Positions 22,422 to 33,659 of a stretch of 64,000 nucleotides of DNA are shown one piece after another; position 1 is the stretch's first letter; each line of letters starts with the position of its first letter. Position numbers and translations under genes: made by a program. The DNA is from Notospermus geniculatus (lineage: Eukaryota > Nemertea > Pilidiophora > Heteronemertea > Lineidae): NCBI GenBank assembly GCA_002633025.1, contig NMRB01000169.1, forward strand, positions 478,769 to 542,768. Direction: 5' to 3'. Under the pieces are notes generated by a model. The model was given only the letters and a program-made list of their open reading frames with translations, was not told where the DNA came from and ran no database searches.

Positions 22422-22914
22422 TTCAGTCTGTCACACCTGTAACTTTGTTCCTGCAAGAGCTACAGACCTGGAAATGTGACCTACCCCCAGGTTTCATGAC
22501 CTGAGCTACAAGATGGAATGAAAATTTCCAGTCTCCGATACCTGGTTCATGGTAAAATTGATATATCAAAAGTTGAAATTTTGTCTGTCACACTTTTGTT
22601 TCTTGAATAACTTGTCTCCGAGGCCAGGTAGAGCACTGGTAACAAGTTCCTTCCCTATGTTTATGGCCCTTGGCAAGATACTGGCATCAACAAATTATTC
22701 TCCAGTGTCAGCATCATAATGATATTGATATATCAAATTTGATATTTTGACATATCGGGAGATCTGCCGCAGTAAGCTACTTGAAACTGCTATCACAACA
22801 TCATTGCTCATCCACGGATGTTATTGCAACTGAAATTTTCAGTTTGCACCTGCTCGGTCACATGATATTTGCTGATATCGTGGTGAGATTTGATATTCAA
22901 ATTTGATAACATGA
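22422..22914. other. No gene seen
   Basis: AT-rich sequence with 'gatattgatatatcaa' words. Nothing recognisable as a gene. Confidence 0.4.
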
Positions 22915-23660
22915 CATAGATTACGCAATGACCTTGAAGGTCAGAGGTCAAGGTCAATGTCAAACAAGTTCGTAAGCGCAAATCTCCTCGGAATATTTCA
23001 GGAAAAAACAAATTAGACGCCTTAATTAACCATCCCCAATAGGTTTAATCAGGGATCCTGTTCCAGTTATGCAATACCTGTCAAGGTAAGAGGTCAAGGT
23101 CACAGCCAACCATCACAAATAACATGAAACAGAACCTGGTGATAGTGGAAGCCTAAAACCTTCATCTACACCTAGGTTATCAATGATGAGCTTTCAGATT
23201 ACGCAATGACCTTGGTGGTCAGAGGCCAAGGTCAAGGTCAAACAGTTCTAAAGTACAAATCTGCTCAGAATTTCAGGAGAAAACTACATGTAATTAGAAG
23301 CCCGAATTAACCATCTCCTATAAGTTTAATCAAGGATGCCTGTTCCACGTACGCAATAATTCTCAAGGTCAGAGGTCAAGGTCACAGTCAGCTGTCACAT
23401 ATAACATACGATAGGTCAGAACCTGGTGATGGTAGAAGCCTAAAACCTTCACCTATACAGCTAGGTTAACAAGGATGACCTTTCGGATTACGCAATGACC
23501 TTTAAGGTCAGAGGTCAAGGTCATGGTCAGACAGTTCTAAAATGCAAATCTGCTGAGAATTTCAGGGGAAAACTAATTAGAAGCCTGCCCCTATTGGTTT
23601 AATCAAGGATCCCTGTTCCAGTTACGCAATACTTCTCCAGGTCAGAGGTCAAAGTCACAG
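22915..23660 (+). repeat. ~280-bp higher-order repeat rich in AGGTCA half-sites
   Basis: Units beginning 'gattacgcaatgacctt' recur at about 22918, 23197 and 23485. A related segment beginning 'ttacgcaat' lies between them. Each carries 'ggtcagaggtcaaggtca'. This holds AGGTCA-N-AGGTCA (a DR1 arrangement) and TCAAGGTCA. I count about six such clusters. In animals these match nuclear-receptor half-sites, but here they may simply be part of the repeat. Confidence 0.75.
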
Positions 23661-23779
23661 ATAACTTCTCATCCGAAACCATTGACATCGCTCCGATGTC
23701 CTTCTCTTGTTTCTAGTCGCGGGCTTGCGCCAAAACAAACAGTACTCACGGTAGGCACGTGCCGGACAAACTGCCAAAC

Positions 23780-23890
23780 ACTGGGCGAAAAAAGCCCTGT
23801 CCGGATCAGTGTGACACCCCAATCCGCGCCCGTGTCTACACCCCAATACGCATCTGAGTGATACCTCTACCCTGATCCGGGTGGGTAGGT
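23780..23890. repeat. Inverted partner of 28392-28480
   Basis: The stretch with 'gccctgtccggatcagtgtg' and 'ccccaatacgcatctgagtg' appears in reverse complement at 28392-28480, about 4.6 kb away. A dispersed element end is the likely reason. Confidence 0.65.
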
Positions 23891-23949
23891 CTTTCCGCAC
23901 CGTGTTGGCCTGCTGCCCTGTGTATAACGCCTCGTCTTGCCAATTGGTC

Positions 23950-24561
23950 AATTATCCCGTCTTGGGTGAGGCCTAAACTGGATTATGACACCTGAGACAA
24001 TGGTATGTTTGCATAGTCTCGAATAGGTGAATATGGCTAAAGCTCACAGAGAATGTAAATATTCCTTCTACCATTCAACCTCTAGATTGACTATGAAGTG
24101 TGTGTATACATGTAAATGTAAATGTCTTCATGGGTGAATTTAAAATAACCACACTGAGCAGATAAGGACATTAANAAGGATAATTCATTCACCCCAGCCG
24201 AGAGTTATTATTAAGAATAATTAATAATCGCTAAATGACACCAATGATTCTATTCATATAATTCTGTGTTACTCCGATATTTGTTTTGGAGTTGGTCTTT
24301 GTATTTACCGTAGTTGTACCGTGGATTTTTGAGAACGTAGAGGTTCACACCTTAATAGGTGTATCCTATACTTCTGTGTACATGTACACCAGCAATACCC
24401 AGCAGCAGCATACACTAAGAGGCATGTCATGTTTTCCGTTTGGAGCGAGTGTCAGTAAAATTCTCCCAAGCATACACTAAGGGGCATGCCATGTTTTCAG
24501 CTTGGAGTAATAGTGTCAGAAAAATTCCTCCAACGAAGAGGCATGTCGTGTTTTCAGCTTG
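23950..24561. other. No gene seen; short 'ggcatg..gtgtttt' repeats
   Basis: From about 24420 a ~65-bp unit ('aggcatgtcatgttttc', 'cttggagtaatag') repeats about three times. There is a single N at 24175. No gene is supported. Confidence 0.45.
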
Positions 24562-24562
24562 G

Positions 24563-25186
24563 AGTAATATGGTCAGATTAAAATTTCTCCAATCATAGCT
24601 GCATTTCGGTGAAACAAATAATGATGATGCTCTCATATCACGTACACTAGTAACTCGCGGCCACTGATATCTGTGATACATCGACCAAGTTTATTCTTTG
24701 GCCTGCGCCTTCAGTGTGGCGGCTTCCTGTGATGCTTTTATCAGTTTACAGTTAGGCCTTGGGGATTGAATAGTTTGGCGTATTCCTCCCTCTGTTTCCT
24801 AATCAACTTTCTTCAACACATCTTTGCATTGCCAATATGGGTTCGTTCGGCCCATTCAGCTGCCTTGACCATTAGTAATATGGTCAGATTAAAATTTCTC
24901 CAATCATAGCTGCATTTCGGTGAAACAAATAATGATGATGCTCTCATATCACGTACACTAGTACCGGTACCTCGCGGCCACTGATATCTGTGATACATCG
25001 ACCAAGTTTATTCTTTGGCCTGCGCCTTCAGTGTGGCGGCTTCCTGTGATGCTTTTATCAGTTTACAGTTAGGCCTTGGGGATTGAATAGTTTGGCATAT
25101 TCCTCCCTCTGCTTCCTAATCAACTTTCTTCAACACATCTTTGCATTGCCAATATGGGTTCGTTCGGCCCATTCAGCTGCCTTGAC
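24563..25186 (+). repeat. Recent ~310-bp tandem duplication
   Basis: Unit 1 (about 24563-24870) and unit 2 (about 24873-25186) both run from 'agtaatatggtcagatt' to 'cattcagctgccttgac'. They differ by only a few bases and a ~6-bp insertion (ccggta) in unit 2. Such high identity indicates a recent event or an assembly artefact. Confidence 0.85.
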
Positions 25187-26400
25187 TAAACGCAAAACAC
25201 GCAGCCCTAATTCAAAGAGGAGGCTTACAAACAGCATGAGAATGGTGGTGTTGTGATCCAAAATACAAAATGGCAGCTTTGCCTTCAATCAGTGACGTCA
25301 AAGCTTCCTTCGGGCCAAAATTCCCTTAATTGGAACAAAGGGCTAATTAACCAAATACCTGGTATTAAAACATGTTTATAAATCCGCACGAAAAGGGATT
25401 ACAAAAACAGTACATTTTTTGTATACCCCACTTGAAGAGATCTTGTTCATGTAGCCTGCCAAATTAGTTTGTTCGATTCAGCTTCGCCACGTTAAGTTGA
25501 ACTTACATACATTGGGGAGTGTGATTGAACATGTTGAAGAGAGGAAAAGAAGTTTTTGACGACCAACATTTTTTCACAGGTTGTTAAAGTTATTTTGCCG
25601 TAAGCTACTGCATTGGCTAATTTCATTGAAACGTCGATGTCAATGAAAATGGACATGTGCAGGTTTTCTGGGAATGGACCTTCAATGTAGCACACTCTAT
25701 ATTACCATTTGCACTACACACTGGCATCCCTGGTCATTTCGATGGAAACATTGGACTTTTGTTGGGAATGGCATTGAACGATGTAGGCATATTGCCAGAA
25801 AATCGGGGTGGCAGCCCCACATAGGCCTATAATAGCTGGGCCCGCATTGGTCTTTTTATAACTCTTGTGCCCCCTGTAACAAATAGCAAGCTGGCTTGAC
25901 TACAGACCATGTTTGCCCCAAACTATTAGCTCCCAACCCCAAAGTCAAACCAAAGCAAACACTGGAATGCAGGCATGGCGGATTCCCCTCAGCTTGATCC
26001 TCACCTTCAACATAATGGGCGTTTCGCCGTTTCACTGAGTGCCATCTACAAATGTAGGGTACCAAAGTGCAGAGAGCATTTTTGTCCGTCTGTTTGCAAT
26101 GTGAAATAAACCCCCTCCTCCCCCCCCCCCCCCACACACACACACAGATCGACAAACGGTGTTTTTTTGGCGGATGGGGCAGTCGAAATCGCCGTGAGAG
26201 TGTTCCAGTTTTTGAGTGTTTGTCCTTAATCTTCGGCAGATTTATTCGAATCCGCAACGGATTGAGGAACGAGAGCCCCATCGTGACAGATTCTTTCCCT
26301 CTAAAATCATGGCCTTGCTGATTTAGCGAGAGGCCATCCGTCCATCGTTTTATCACCTCCACAGCTATACAAAGCCGTCTTTTAGCGACCACTTCCTCCG
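25187..26400. other. No gene seen
   Basis: A C-run/CA simple repeat lies at about 26122-26146. The ~178-residue minus-strand frame at 25856-26392 has no domain features and crosses the simple repeat, so I do not treat it as a gene. Confidence 0.4.
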
Positions 26401-26580
26401 AGACAACTCTGTGAAAAAATGTTGATTTTTGTCCATGATCTCAGTGTCAAATTAGAGGTAAATGGCATTAATTGAAATGGCGAGGCATGACAAGTGACCT
26501 GGAGTTGTTTGAAGTTGTATCTCAGGAAGGGTCAATACTACACATCAGTTTCTCAGGCCTATAACAAGAATGAATCCAGG

Positions 26581-26715
26581 TAAAAAAGGCACTGGTAAAA
26601 AAGGCACCGGTAAAAAAGGCACGGTAAAAAAGGCACTGGTAAAAAAGGCACTGGCAAAAAAGGCACCGGTAAAAAAGGCACTGGTAAAAAAGGCACTGGT
26701 AAAAAAGGCACATAA
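26581..26715 (+). repeat. 15-bp tandem repeat GGTAAAAAAGGCACT
   Basis: About nine units of 'ggtaaaaaaggcact' or 'ggtaaaaaaggcacc' occur in a row. On the minus strand they translate as repeated VPFLP or LFYQC, which is an artefact of the repeat. The array is present only in the left copy of the duplicated flank. Confidence 0.85.
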
Positions 26716-26910
26716 AAATCACCGGGTAGGTAAAAAAGGCACACTTTAGTTGTTTGAAGTTGTATCTCAGGAAGGGTCAATACTGTATGAATACCCCTTA
26801 ATACAACTATACATTCTACACATCAGTTTCTCAGGCCTAACAAGAATATACTTATATTATTGCTATCATAAGTAATCTATAGCGGATAGTTAACTTTAAA
26901 TCTGGACAGG

Positions 26911-27440
26911 TTGGAAGAGAGACTTAGAAAACTAAACCTGTGGTCCCTGACCCACAGGAGACGTAGAGGGGATATGTTGGAGGTCTACAAGTATCTCAAG
27001 TCACCCGGAACTTACAACAGCGTGAAGTTGGAGCCTGCACCCTATGCTACCACTAGAGGAAACTCGGCCAAACTCAAGAAGCTTCGTTCTCGCACAAGTA
27101 TTGGAGCGAATTTGTTCTCAAGACGTGTGACAAACGATTGGAACAGTCTCCCCGATGAAGTCGTTACGGCACCATCTCTGAATTCATTCAAGGCTCGTCT
27201 TGACAGGCATTGGAGGCGGGCTGACACTCTGTTCGAATACAAAGTTCGTTACTGATGGGAAGTCGATGTCGGGGATGCTTGTTGTAAATATTGTGACAAT
27301 TATCATGATTATGCACTGACGTACAAGGATAACTAACAGATCTGATGAGCGTGTTTCTTTGAAATTTGCGGCTAAGCTGGACTTAGAGGATATCGTGTAA
27401 ATAAGTTATTGTCGGCCGAACTTTTGATTTTATACCGTCT
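26911..27440 (+). mobile_element. 5'-truncated non-LTR retrotransposon (LINE) 3' end
   Basis: The frame 26911-27255 encodes about 114 residues: ERLRKLNLWSLTHRRRRGDM, then LEVYKYL, then NLFSRRVTNDWNSLP and SLNSFKARLDRHW. These motifs are the usual C-terminal end of the ORF2 reverse-transcriptase protein in CR1/Jockey-type LINEs. The polymerase core is absent, so the element is dead on arrival (5' truncated). About 180 bp of 3' untranslated sequence follows the TGA at 27253, ending near 'tataccgtctacac'. The first codon is TTG, which only marks where the copy begins and is not a real start. Confidence 0.85.
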
Positions 27441-27709
27441 ACACCTCTGTGAAAAAATGTTGATTTTTGTCCATGATCTCAGTGTCAAATTCGAGGTAAA
27501 TGGCATTAATTGAAATGGCGAGGCATGACAAGTGACCTGGAGTTGTTTGAAGTTGTATCTCAGGAAGGGTCAATACTGTATGAATACCATTAATACAACT
27601 AATACATTCTACACATCAGTTTCTCAGGCCTATAACAAGAATATACTTATATTATTGCTATCATAAGTAATCTATAGCGGATAGTTAACTTTAAATCTGG
27701 ACAGGTTGG

Positions 27710-28391
27710 AAGGGAACCCCCTTCATAATAGGGTTAATGCTGGGCAGCCAGGTCTAACTGCGTGTTTCTCTCTCTGCAGAGAAGTGCCATTTTCTCTATG
27801 TAAGTGTATTTTTAAACAGAATTGGCCTAACCGGTCATTTTAATCTGCCAAACCAATGTGTTGACACCCCGGGGTTGACACAGTCATCTCGTTCGCCCGC
27901 AGTAGAAAAGTTAAATACCATTTATACATATGTAATGAGAACTACATGGAAGGAGTTATTACTGAATCAACAAACTGAAGCTGTAGTGAATTCAAGGACG
28001 GCAAGGTCCAAGGGCACTAGAACAATCATTTGAAAGGCTGGTCTTAACGGCAGGTAATCACTTCGGCAAATACAGTAACGGCTTTGACTTTTTATTTTAT
28101 GAATGTAGACTGAGAGGTATCCAAAGAAAGAACGGGCACAAGAATCGACACACAAAATGATAATACATGTATGCAGAAAGTCTTCCAGAAACGCGCAAAT
28201 TTTCGACCCCAACGGGTCATTTTCAAGCTGAACACTTCTTTAGCAGAAACTTCTGAAGAGACAAAGAGATTGTTTGGGGTCTCGTTCAATATATAGTACG
28301 AAGTACCAAATAATAATAACTGGTTTATTAGGCATAAAGGTGAAAGACATTGCTTCCTACCGGACTCAAACCCACGGAGCCCCGCATTAGG
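27710..28391. other. No gene seen
   Basis: I see no supported exon or repeat of note. Confidence 0.4.
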
Positions 28392-28505
28392 CATTTAGAG
28401 GTATCACTCAGATGCGTATTGGGGTGTAGACACGGGTGCGGATTGGGGTGTCACACTGATCCGGACAGGGCTTTTTTCGCCCAGTGAAACGCACAGTGGA
28501 CCCGC

Positions 28506-28756
28506 TAAAGCCTAGTTTATACTTCGACGCAAAACCATCGGCGTCCGACGCACGATCAAATCTGGACGCCGACTTCGCGGAATTGATTCACAGTCCAGCG
28601 TACTTGAACGACGGCGACCCGTTATGAAATGACTCAAGTAATTACAGCCTCGCGATCGGACGCCGACCAAATCGCACGACGGGGTCGGCGTCGAACGCAA
28701 GATCCCGCATCGGTCGCCGGCGATGGTCGTGCGTCGAAGTATAAACTAGGCTTAAT
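28506..28756. mobile_element. ~250-bp MITE, copy of 19217-19456
   Basis: The ends 'gcctagtttatacttcgacg' and 'cgtcgaagtataaactaggc' are inverted repeats. The interior matches 19217-19456 in the opposite orientation (for example 'attgattcacagtccagcgt'). Confidence 0.75.
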
Positions 28757-29045
28757 GCAGTGTTCATTGGCACACGGATTTTGTCCGACACGCGGGTCCG
28801 TAAAAATCGATCATATTGACTTTAGCAAGGTTCATTGGCACACGGATCCGATCCGTTTCCAGTCCGTTTGCCCCTAGTTTTCCGGATACGACAACGCTGA
28901 AGTCCATTTGATAGATTTTTTGCGGACCTGAATCGGAACAATTCCGTGCGCCAATGAACCTTGCTTTTTGCGTTGTCGTATCCGCAAAAATAGGGGCAAA
29001 CGGACTGGAAACGGACCGGATCCGTGCGCCAATGAACCTTGCTTA
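28757..29045. mobile_element. GTTCATTGGCACACGGATC foldback, doubled
   Basis: Inverted ends 'ttcattggcacacggat' and 'atccgtgcgccaatgaa' are seen, with an extra internal start of the same motif at about 28830. It is the same family as 33522-33657, 41267-41407 and 41573-41719. It appears to be one copy inserted in or fused to another. Confidence 0.7.
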
Positions 29046-29304
29046 ACTCGTGCGAATGCGAGTTCTATGTCCTAAATCACAGATGGCGATAGGACGTGCA
29101 ACTGGTTATTGTGGAATTTGTCCACAATGAATTGTCAATTTAAAAAAAAATGATTTGGAATAATCAATGCTCCCAATTATCTGCGACTCCAGGTCACGAA
29201 TACAGTGCATTTGGGATAGGACAGCAAGATTAGGTACGAGGGTGATTCCGTTCCGCCCGTACCGCACTTTCCAGTAAGCCCGATTAAACATAACCAACGC
29301 CAAT

Positions 29305-29660
29305 GTCAAGATATGCCAATATTCGAAAATCGGAATGTGACGAAAACACTACTGATATTCGAAAAATAGGTTGAGATGAAAAGACAGCCATCGCCAAGCT
29401 GAACCAAAAGAAAACATTCGAAAGCCGAGAGTTGTGATGAGATCACAGCCATCGCCAAGTTAAACCAAAAGAAAACATTCGAAAGCCGCGTTGTGATGAA
29501 AACACAGCCATCGCCAAGCTGAACCAAAAGAAAACATTCGAAAGCCGAGTTGTGATGAGAACACAACCGTTGCCAAGCTGAACCAAACGAAAACATTCGA
29601 AATCCGAGTTTTAATGAGAACACAGCCATTGCCATTGCCAAGTCTGATCATCACGTGACA
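29305..29660 (+). repeat. ~59-bp tandem repeat array, long version
   Basis: About five to six units contain 'cgccaagctgaaccaaaag', 'aaaacattcgaaagccgag' and 'gatgagaacacagcc'. The flanks match those of the short version at 4190-4372, so the two differ mainly in unit number. Minus-strand frames over it (repeated ECFLLVQLGDG) reflect the period only. Confidence 0.8.
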
Positions 29661-30061
29661 AGAAGGCTGCTACGGCATGTTGCGTTGGTATTCCGATTCT
29701 TGGAGTTCTCTCACGTCAAACTACCAGGCAACCAAATAGTATCTAAGGTGAACACTCAGCTGGATCTGTTGATATATCTCAAATTTACAAGTAAAATGAC
29801 TGAGAGAAATGACGAGTAGATTGCGACATAGATTGCGACATAGAAATTGCAATCTGTTTTCCCGCAATGACGCACTTGAAACTCCTGACCTAAAATCGAA
29901 ATTTCTCGTGTGGGAAAAGAAGTCGCACAGGCCGATATTCTGAAGTCGGTGTTAAAGTCAGCGAAAGCTATGATATAAACAAATAAGTTAATCATATTCG
30001 ATGCTTTTTCTCAAAAAGTCTGGTTAAATATTAATAACTGAAAATACACTTAGGCCTAGGC

Positions 30062-30205
30062 CTACGTATTTCGTCAGACATTGATATTTGAATAGTTTAT
30101 TTTGTCAGTCATTGACATTGGAATAGTTTATTTTGTCAGGCATTGATATTTGAATAGTTTATTTTGTCAGGCATTGATATTTGATTAGTTTATTTTGTCA
30201 GTATG
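30062..30205 (+). repeat. ~36-bp tandem repeat
   Basis: The unit 'gtcaggcattgatatttg' plus 'aatagtttattttgtc' recurs about four times. Confidence 0.75.
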
Positions 30206-30344
30206 TTCCTTTAGGTCTGTTCTGTCATCCAATTCTTGTTCTTCAAATTTGCCCACTTGACAAATTTGCTGAAGTGATTTAGGAAATTTTCCACCGTACT
30301 TGCCTCTTTGTCCTTAAACTCCTTCAACAGACGAAAGTAAAGTA

Positions 30345-30466
30345 ATTGTATGCGCAGTGGAACAATGGACTGATCCTCTGCCCGCTGTACTGGTCGAGTG
30401 CAGCGGAACGGAACGAAACGAGGGCAGAGACCAGTCTATGTTCCACTGCGCATACAATTATACGCA
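30345..30466. mobile_element. ~120-bp palindromic MITE
   Basis: The arms 'taattgtatgcgcagtggaa' and 'ttccactgcgcatacaatta' are near-perfect inverted repeats. The loop contains 'ctctgcccgctgtac' and its weaker complement. Confidence 0.75.
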
Positions 30467-30900
30467 TACCATGGATTTGACTATTTCCATGGTTTGCAAA
30501 CCATGTGTTTTGCACTAATCATGGTTTCCCAAACCATGCTTTTGCGGATTATCATGGTTTGCAAAGCATGATTTTTGCAATTTGCAATGTTTACAATCCA
30601 TTATGCGTTCACATTATTACGGTTTGAAAACAAATAATTTTGCCGATTTTATGGTTTTGTATCATTCTCATGGTTTGCAAACCATGAAATTGCATGACAA
30701 CTTCATGGTTTGAAAGTAAGTTATGCTTTCAAAACCATGAATTTCTAAAGTTTCATGGGAATGAAACCATGTTTAATATAAATTCTGGTTTTAATATAAT
30801 TTCGTGGTTTTATTTATAACTTAATTGGATGAAATAAGTCAAAATACGTACATTTATGGTTTGAAACAATGACATTATTTCTAAATAGTTTTGGGAAACA
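30467..30900. repeat. CATGGTTTGCAAACCATG-type degenerate palindrome cluster
   Basis: Words such as 'catggtttgcaaaccatg', 'atggtttcccaaaccat' and 'catggtttgaaa' recur more than ten times at irregular spacing of about 25-60 bp. They then decay toward AT-rich sequence. No coding content. Confidence 0.65.
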
Positions 30901-31052
30901 ATTAAATTCTCACATGGCGCCTCATAACGGTGGGGAGTATTGGCAGAGATCCCTCTATGACCACTNGACATTGGTATTTGACTCCTCCATGAATTTTCAT
31001 AACTAGGGTTTGTTCAGTAATGGCATCGAGAGGAGGTGCGACCACATTCCCT

Positions 31053-31130
31053 CATCGCTGATTGGTCGAAATAAATTCATTTTAAATTGGACTTTAATGG
31101 GATTTTTTTCCGACCAATCAGCGACGAATG
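31053..31130. repeat. Short inverted repeat
   Basis: 'catcgctgattggtcg' and 'cgaccaatcagcgacg' face each other around a ~45-bp spacer. Both contain ATTGG/CCAAT words. Confidence 0.6.
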
Positions 31131-31289
31131 GAGTATTCAGTCCGGCATTCTCGTCAGCATGGCGGTTCCTGTGAAAATATCTTGACAATCTTGTACGAAA
31201 ATTGCACAAAATCATCGGATACCACGTTATATTTGGATTAATCTTTTTGACACCAGGTGAGTGGTTTAGTGCATGTTCCTAGCTATCCA

Positions 31290-32311
31290 TTGGTATATAG
31301 AATGTCCCGATCGCGAAATTTTTTTTCCCACTCTGGTTCCGGGCTCAGATATAGCTTATTAGCATATGACCAATCAGCGCACTCATGTCTCATTATCTAT
31401 GTCCCACACAATACCGCCATGACCGAGTCCCATGTCGGCATTGTTCTCTTCATCCAGAGTTCACTAATGCTGTTAGGTCAATCAAGTCAGTAATTGTATT
31501 GGTAACGTGGATCATCGGCAGCATTGTATTCACTGTAATCTGGTTGAAAACGCACTGTGTGTTGCTTTGATATTGGAATTTCCGATGCCTCTTCTCGTAT
31601 TCGTACAGAGATAAGTAGAGTGTCATTCAAGGCTACTGCCATATCGCACTGCATCCAAAAGTAGGCCATAATATCTACCTATTGTTACTCATCGTACCTA
31701 GAAAAAAATAACCGATAGTTTGGTACACTGTATCGTTGCTTTTATACTAGGGGGTGGCCCAATTAATTTTTACCACTTTCCATGACCATTTATAAAACTA
31801 GATCCATATTATATAAATTTATGAAAAGAAAACGTGCATGTGCACGTTTTTCCCCATTACATGACTTGTACGTTATAGTTAGGCATGTGTTTTGAGACAT
31901 AGGGCCGATTTAATAGACGTTGGCTGAGCTAACCGTTGGTTCCACCAAAAATAGATAGGCATGCGAAAAGTGCACAACTAAATTTTCATCAAAAATCCCT
32001 GTTTGGACGGATAGTAAGCACTCTACAGAGCTTAGAAAACGGGACTTTTTGGTGAAAAATTTAGTTGTACCTTTTTCGCAGGCCTTTCTATTTTTGGTGG
32101 AACCAATGGTTAGCTTAGCCAACGTCTATTAAATCGGCCCTATGTATGAACGAAAGCGAAAACGCGCCAAAAGGCCTCCACAAGCTTCAACAATTCCACG
32201 TGTTCATAAATTATGCAGCTACAACACGAGAAATGATTGGCCATATGCAAATGAGTAATATCTGAGCCCGGAACCAGAGTGGGAAAAAAAATTTCGCGTC
32301 CCGATCGAATG
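31290..32311. mobile_element. ~1-kb foldback element with nested palindrome
   Basis: The left arm (31290-31376) contains 'gtcccgatcgcgaaattttt' and 'ctctggttccgggctcagat'. Their complements lie at 32234-32311. Inside, 31896-32145 is a second palindrome with arms 'ggccgatttaatagacgttg' and its complement, including a 'ccaaaaatagata' word. Confidence 0.7.
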
Positions 32312-32788
32312 GTTGCAGAGATCTAGCCATAAACAGTGTGAAAAGGGCATGGGCTGTTAAGGAGATGACATGCAAGTTGTGCAAAACTCGGATATGGCTG
32401 AACCAATCGCAACCAAAATCACAGGGTGGTTTACTTTTGTTGAGTGATTGAAAACTGTACCGCAATAATTAATCTTGACTGACCCTGACCTATAGATTTA
32501 AAACAATGCATATTTTTCAATCCCCAGAAATATAAGAAATAATCATCATTTGAAGCTCTAACTTCACATGCACATTAAGTCCAGAATATCAATTGAAAGG
32601 AGTCTAATATTTTTAATGCATTTCCACTAGATATGTAGGAAATGAAACAAAGAAAACTTGAGATTTGTGGGTATACTGAAAAAGGAGAACAGCCTCGTGA
32701 AGTGTTTTGTTGAACATGACGAAATAGACCGGCAGCCTTGCTGAACATGAATGGTTCCACTCAATTAGACTTATTCAACCTTGCCACT
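32312..32788. other. No gene seen
   Basis: This is the region between the foldback element and the single N at 32789. No exon found. The N coincides with the abrupt start of homology to the other two gene copies. Confidence 0.4.
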
Positions 32789-32935
32789 NTGGCAGAATCC
32801 CTTGACCACAAAACTACATAGGGCCTGCCTGCAGCAAAAGCGACGTACATTGTAGACTGACAAGATGCGCAGGTTGTGAGTATGACCGGCATCTTCTCTT
32901 GAAGGACCACAAAAAGGACACCAAAAAATATTACA

Positions 32936-33035
32936 ATGAGGTTAGGGCCTATTCTTTTACCATGGTTACTGGTACGTAATCAGCAAACGTTTAGCCTTTA
33001 TTTGGCACCAATGGAGCCTTCACAAAACGTATCTG
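32936..33035 (+). CDS. Candidate first exon, copy 1 (signal peptide)
   Basis: An ATG opens MRLGPILLPWLLV, a short basic start followed by a hydrophobic run, as in a signal peptide. It continues to EPSQNVS. A strong donor G|GTGAGT follows at 33036, leaving phase 1. An earlier possible donor follows codon 12; it is GTAAGT in copy 2 but GTACGT here. The same exon occurs at 40639 and 53928. The LamG exon needs a different acceptor phase, so at least one exon between them is unidentified. It could still be a non-coding part of the duplication. Confidence 0.4.
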
Positions 33036-33521
33036 GTGAGTCTTTTTGGAAAGGAATGTCGCCATCCGGGACATCCGCGACCGTGGGTGGCACTGTGCAA
33101 CACTATAGCAACCAGTGCGGGAATATTTTTTTATAAACTGAGTAAAGGAAGATAAACACTGCGTTTTGCGCTTTGCGCCTGTTCGTTTCCTATGTGAATA
33201 CCTGGTAGAAAAAGTAATTTTATTGTTGGTACCACACATACATTGTAAACATAGGGAACGGACAAGCGCAAAACGGAGAAGTATGAATTGGCCTTTAGTG
33301 AGTGCAGGCTGCTAGTTGACCCGCGCATCTTTATTGTCCAATCCTTGTTTCTGGGTTTTTTTCTCGTTTTTTGCGATTTTGTGGCTCCCGAGATGCCGCA
33401 TCGCCCACTGGATAGTGCAACCAGGAAAGGGTGTTGGGCGGTGACTATACATGTATGTACGGCACCTACTGCGTGCCCTAGTCAAATCGTACGTCATTCG
33501 GATTGCTCGGTATCAGCGTTT

Positions 33522-33657
33522 AAGCAAAGTTCATTGGCATACGGATCCGATCCGTTCCCAGTCCGTTTGCCCCTAGTTTTCCAACGCTGAAGTCCATTTG
33601 ATAGATTTTTTACGGACCTGAATCGGACCAATTCTGTGTGCCAATGAACCTTGCTTT
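33522..33657. mobile_element. 136-bp MITE, TTCATTGGCATACGGATC family
   Basis: The ends 'ttcattggcatacggatcc' and 'ccaatgaaccttgctt' are inverted. It is the same family as 28757-29045, 41267-41407 and 41573-41719. Confidence 0.75.
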
Positions 33658-33659
33658 AG

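Larger units (their letters stand above)
26403..27709 (+). repeat. Duplicated target sequence flanking a LINE fragment
   Basis: The sequence from 'ctctgtgaaaaaatgttgat' to 'atctggacaggttggaag' is present before the LINE piece (26411-26917, expanded by a 15-bp repeat) and again after it (27451-27709). This is what an unusually long target-site duplication, or a tandem duplication with the LINE at the junction, would look like. Confidence 0.7.

Noticed and set aside
25856-26392. 178-residue minus-strand ORF
   Set aside because: No domain features; it crosses a C-run/CA simple repeat (giving VCVWGGGGRRG) and has no splice or paralogue support.
26522-26780. Repetitive VPFLP / LFYQC proteins
   Set aside because: Both are alternative-frame readings of the 15-bp GGTAAAAAAGGCACT repeat.
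29306-29654. Repeated FLLVQLGDG proteins on the minus strand
   Set aside because: They mirror the ~59-bp tandem repeat, whose period lets frames stay open.
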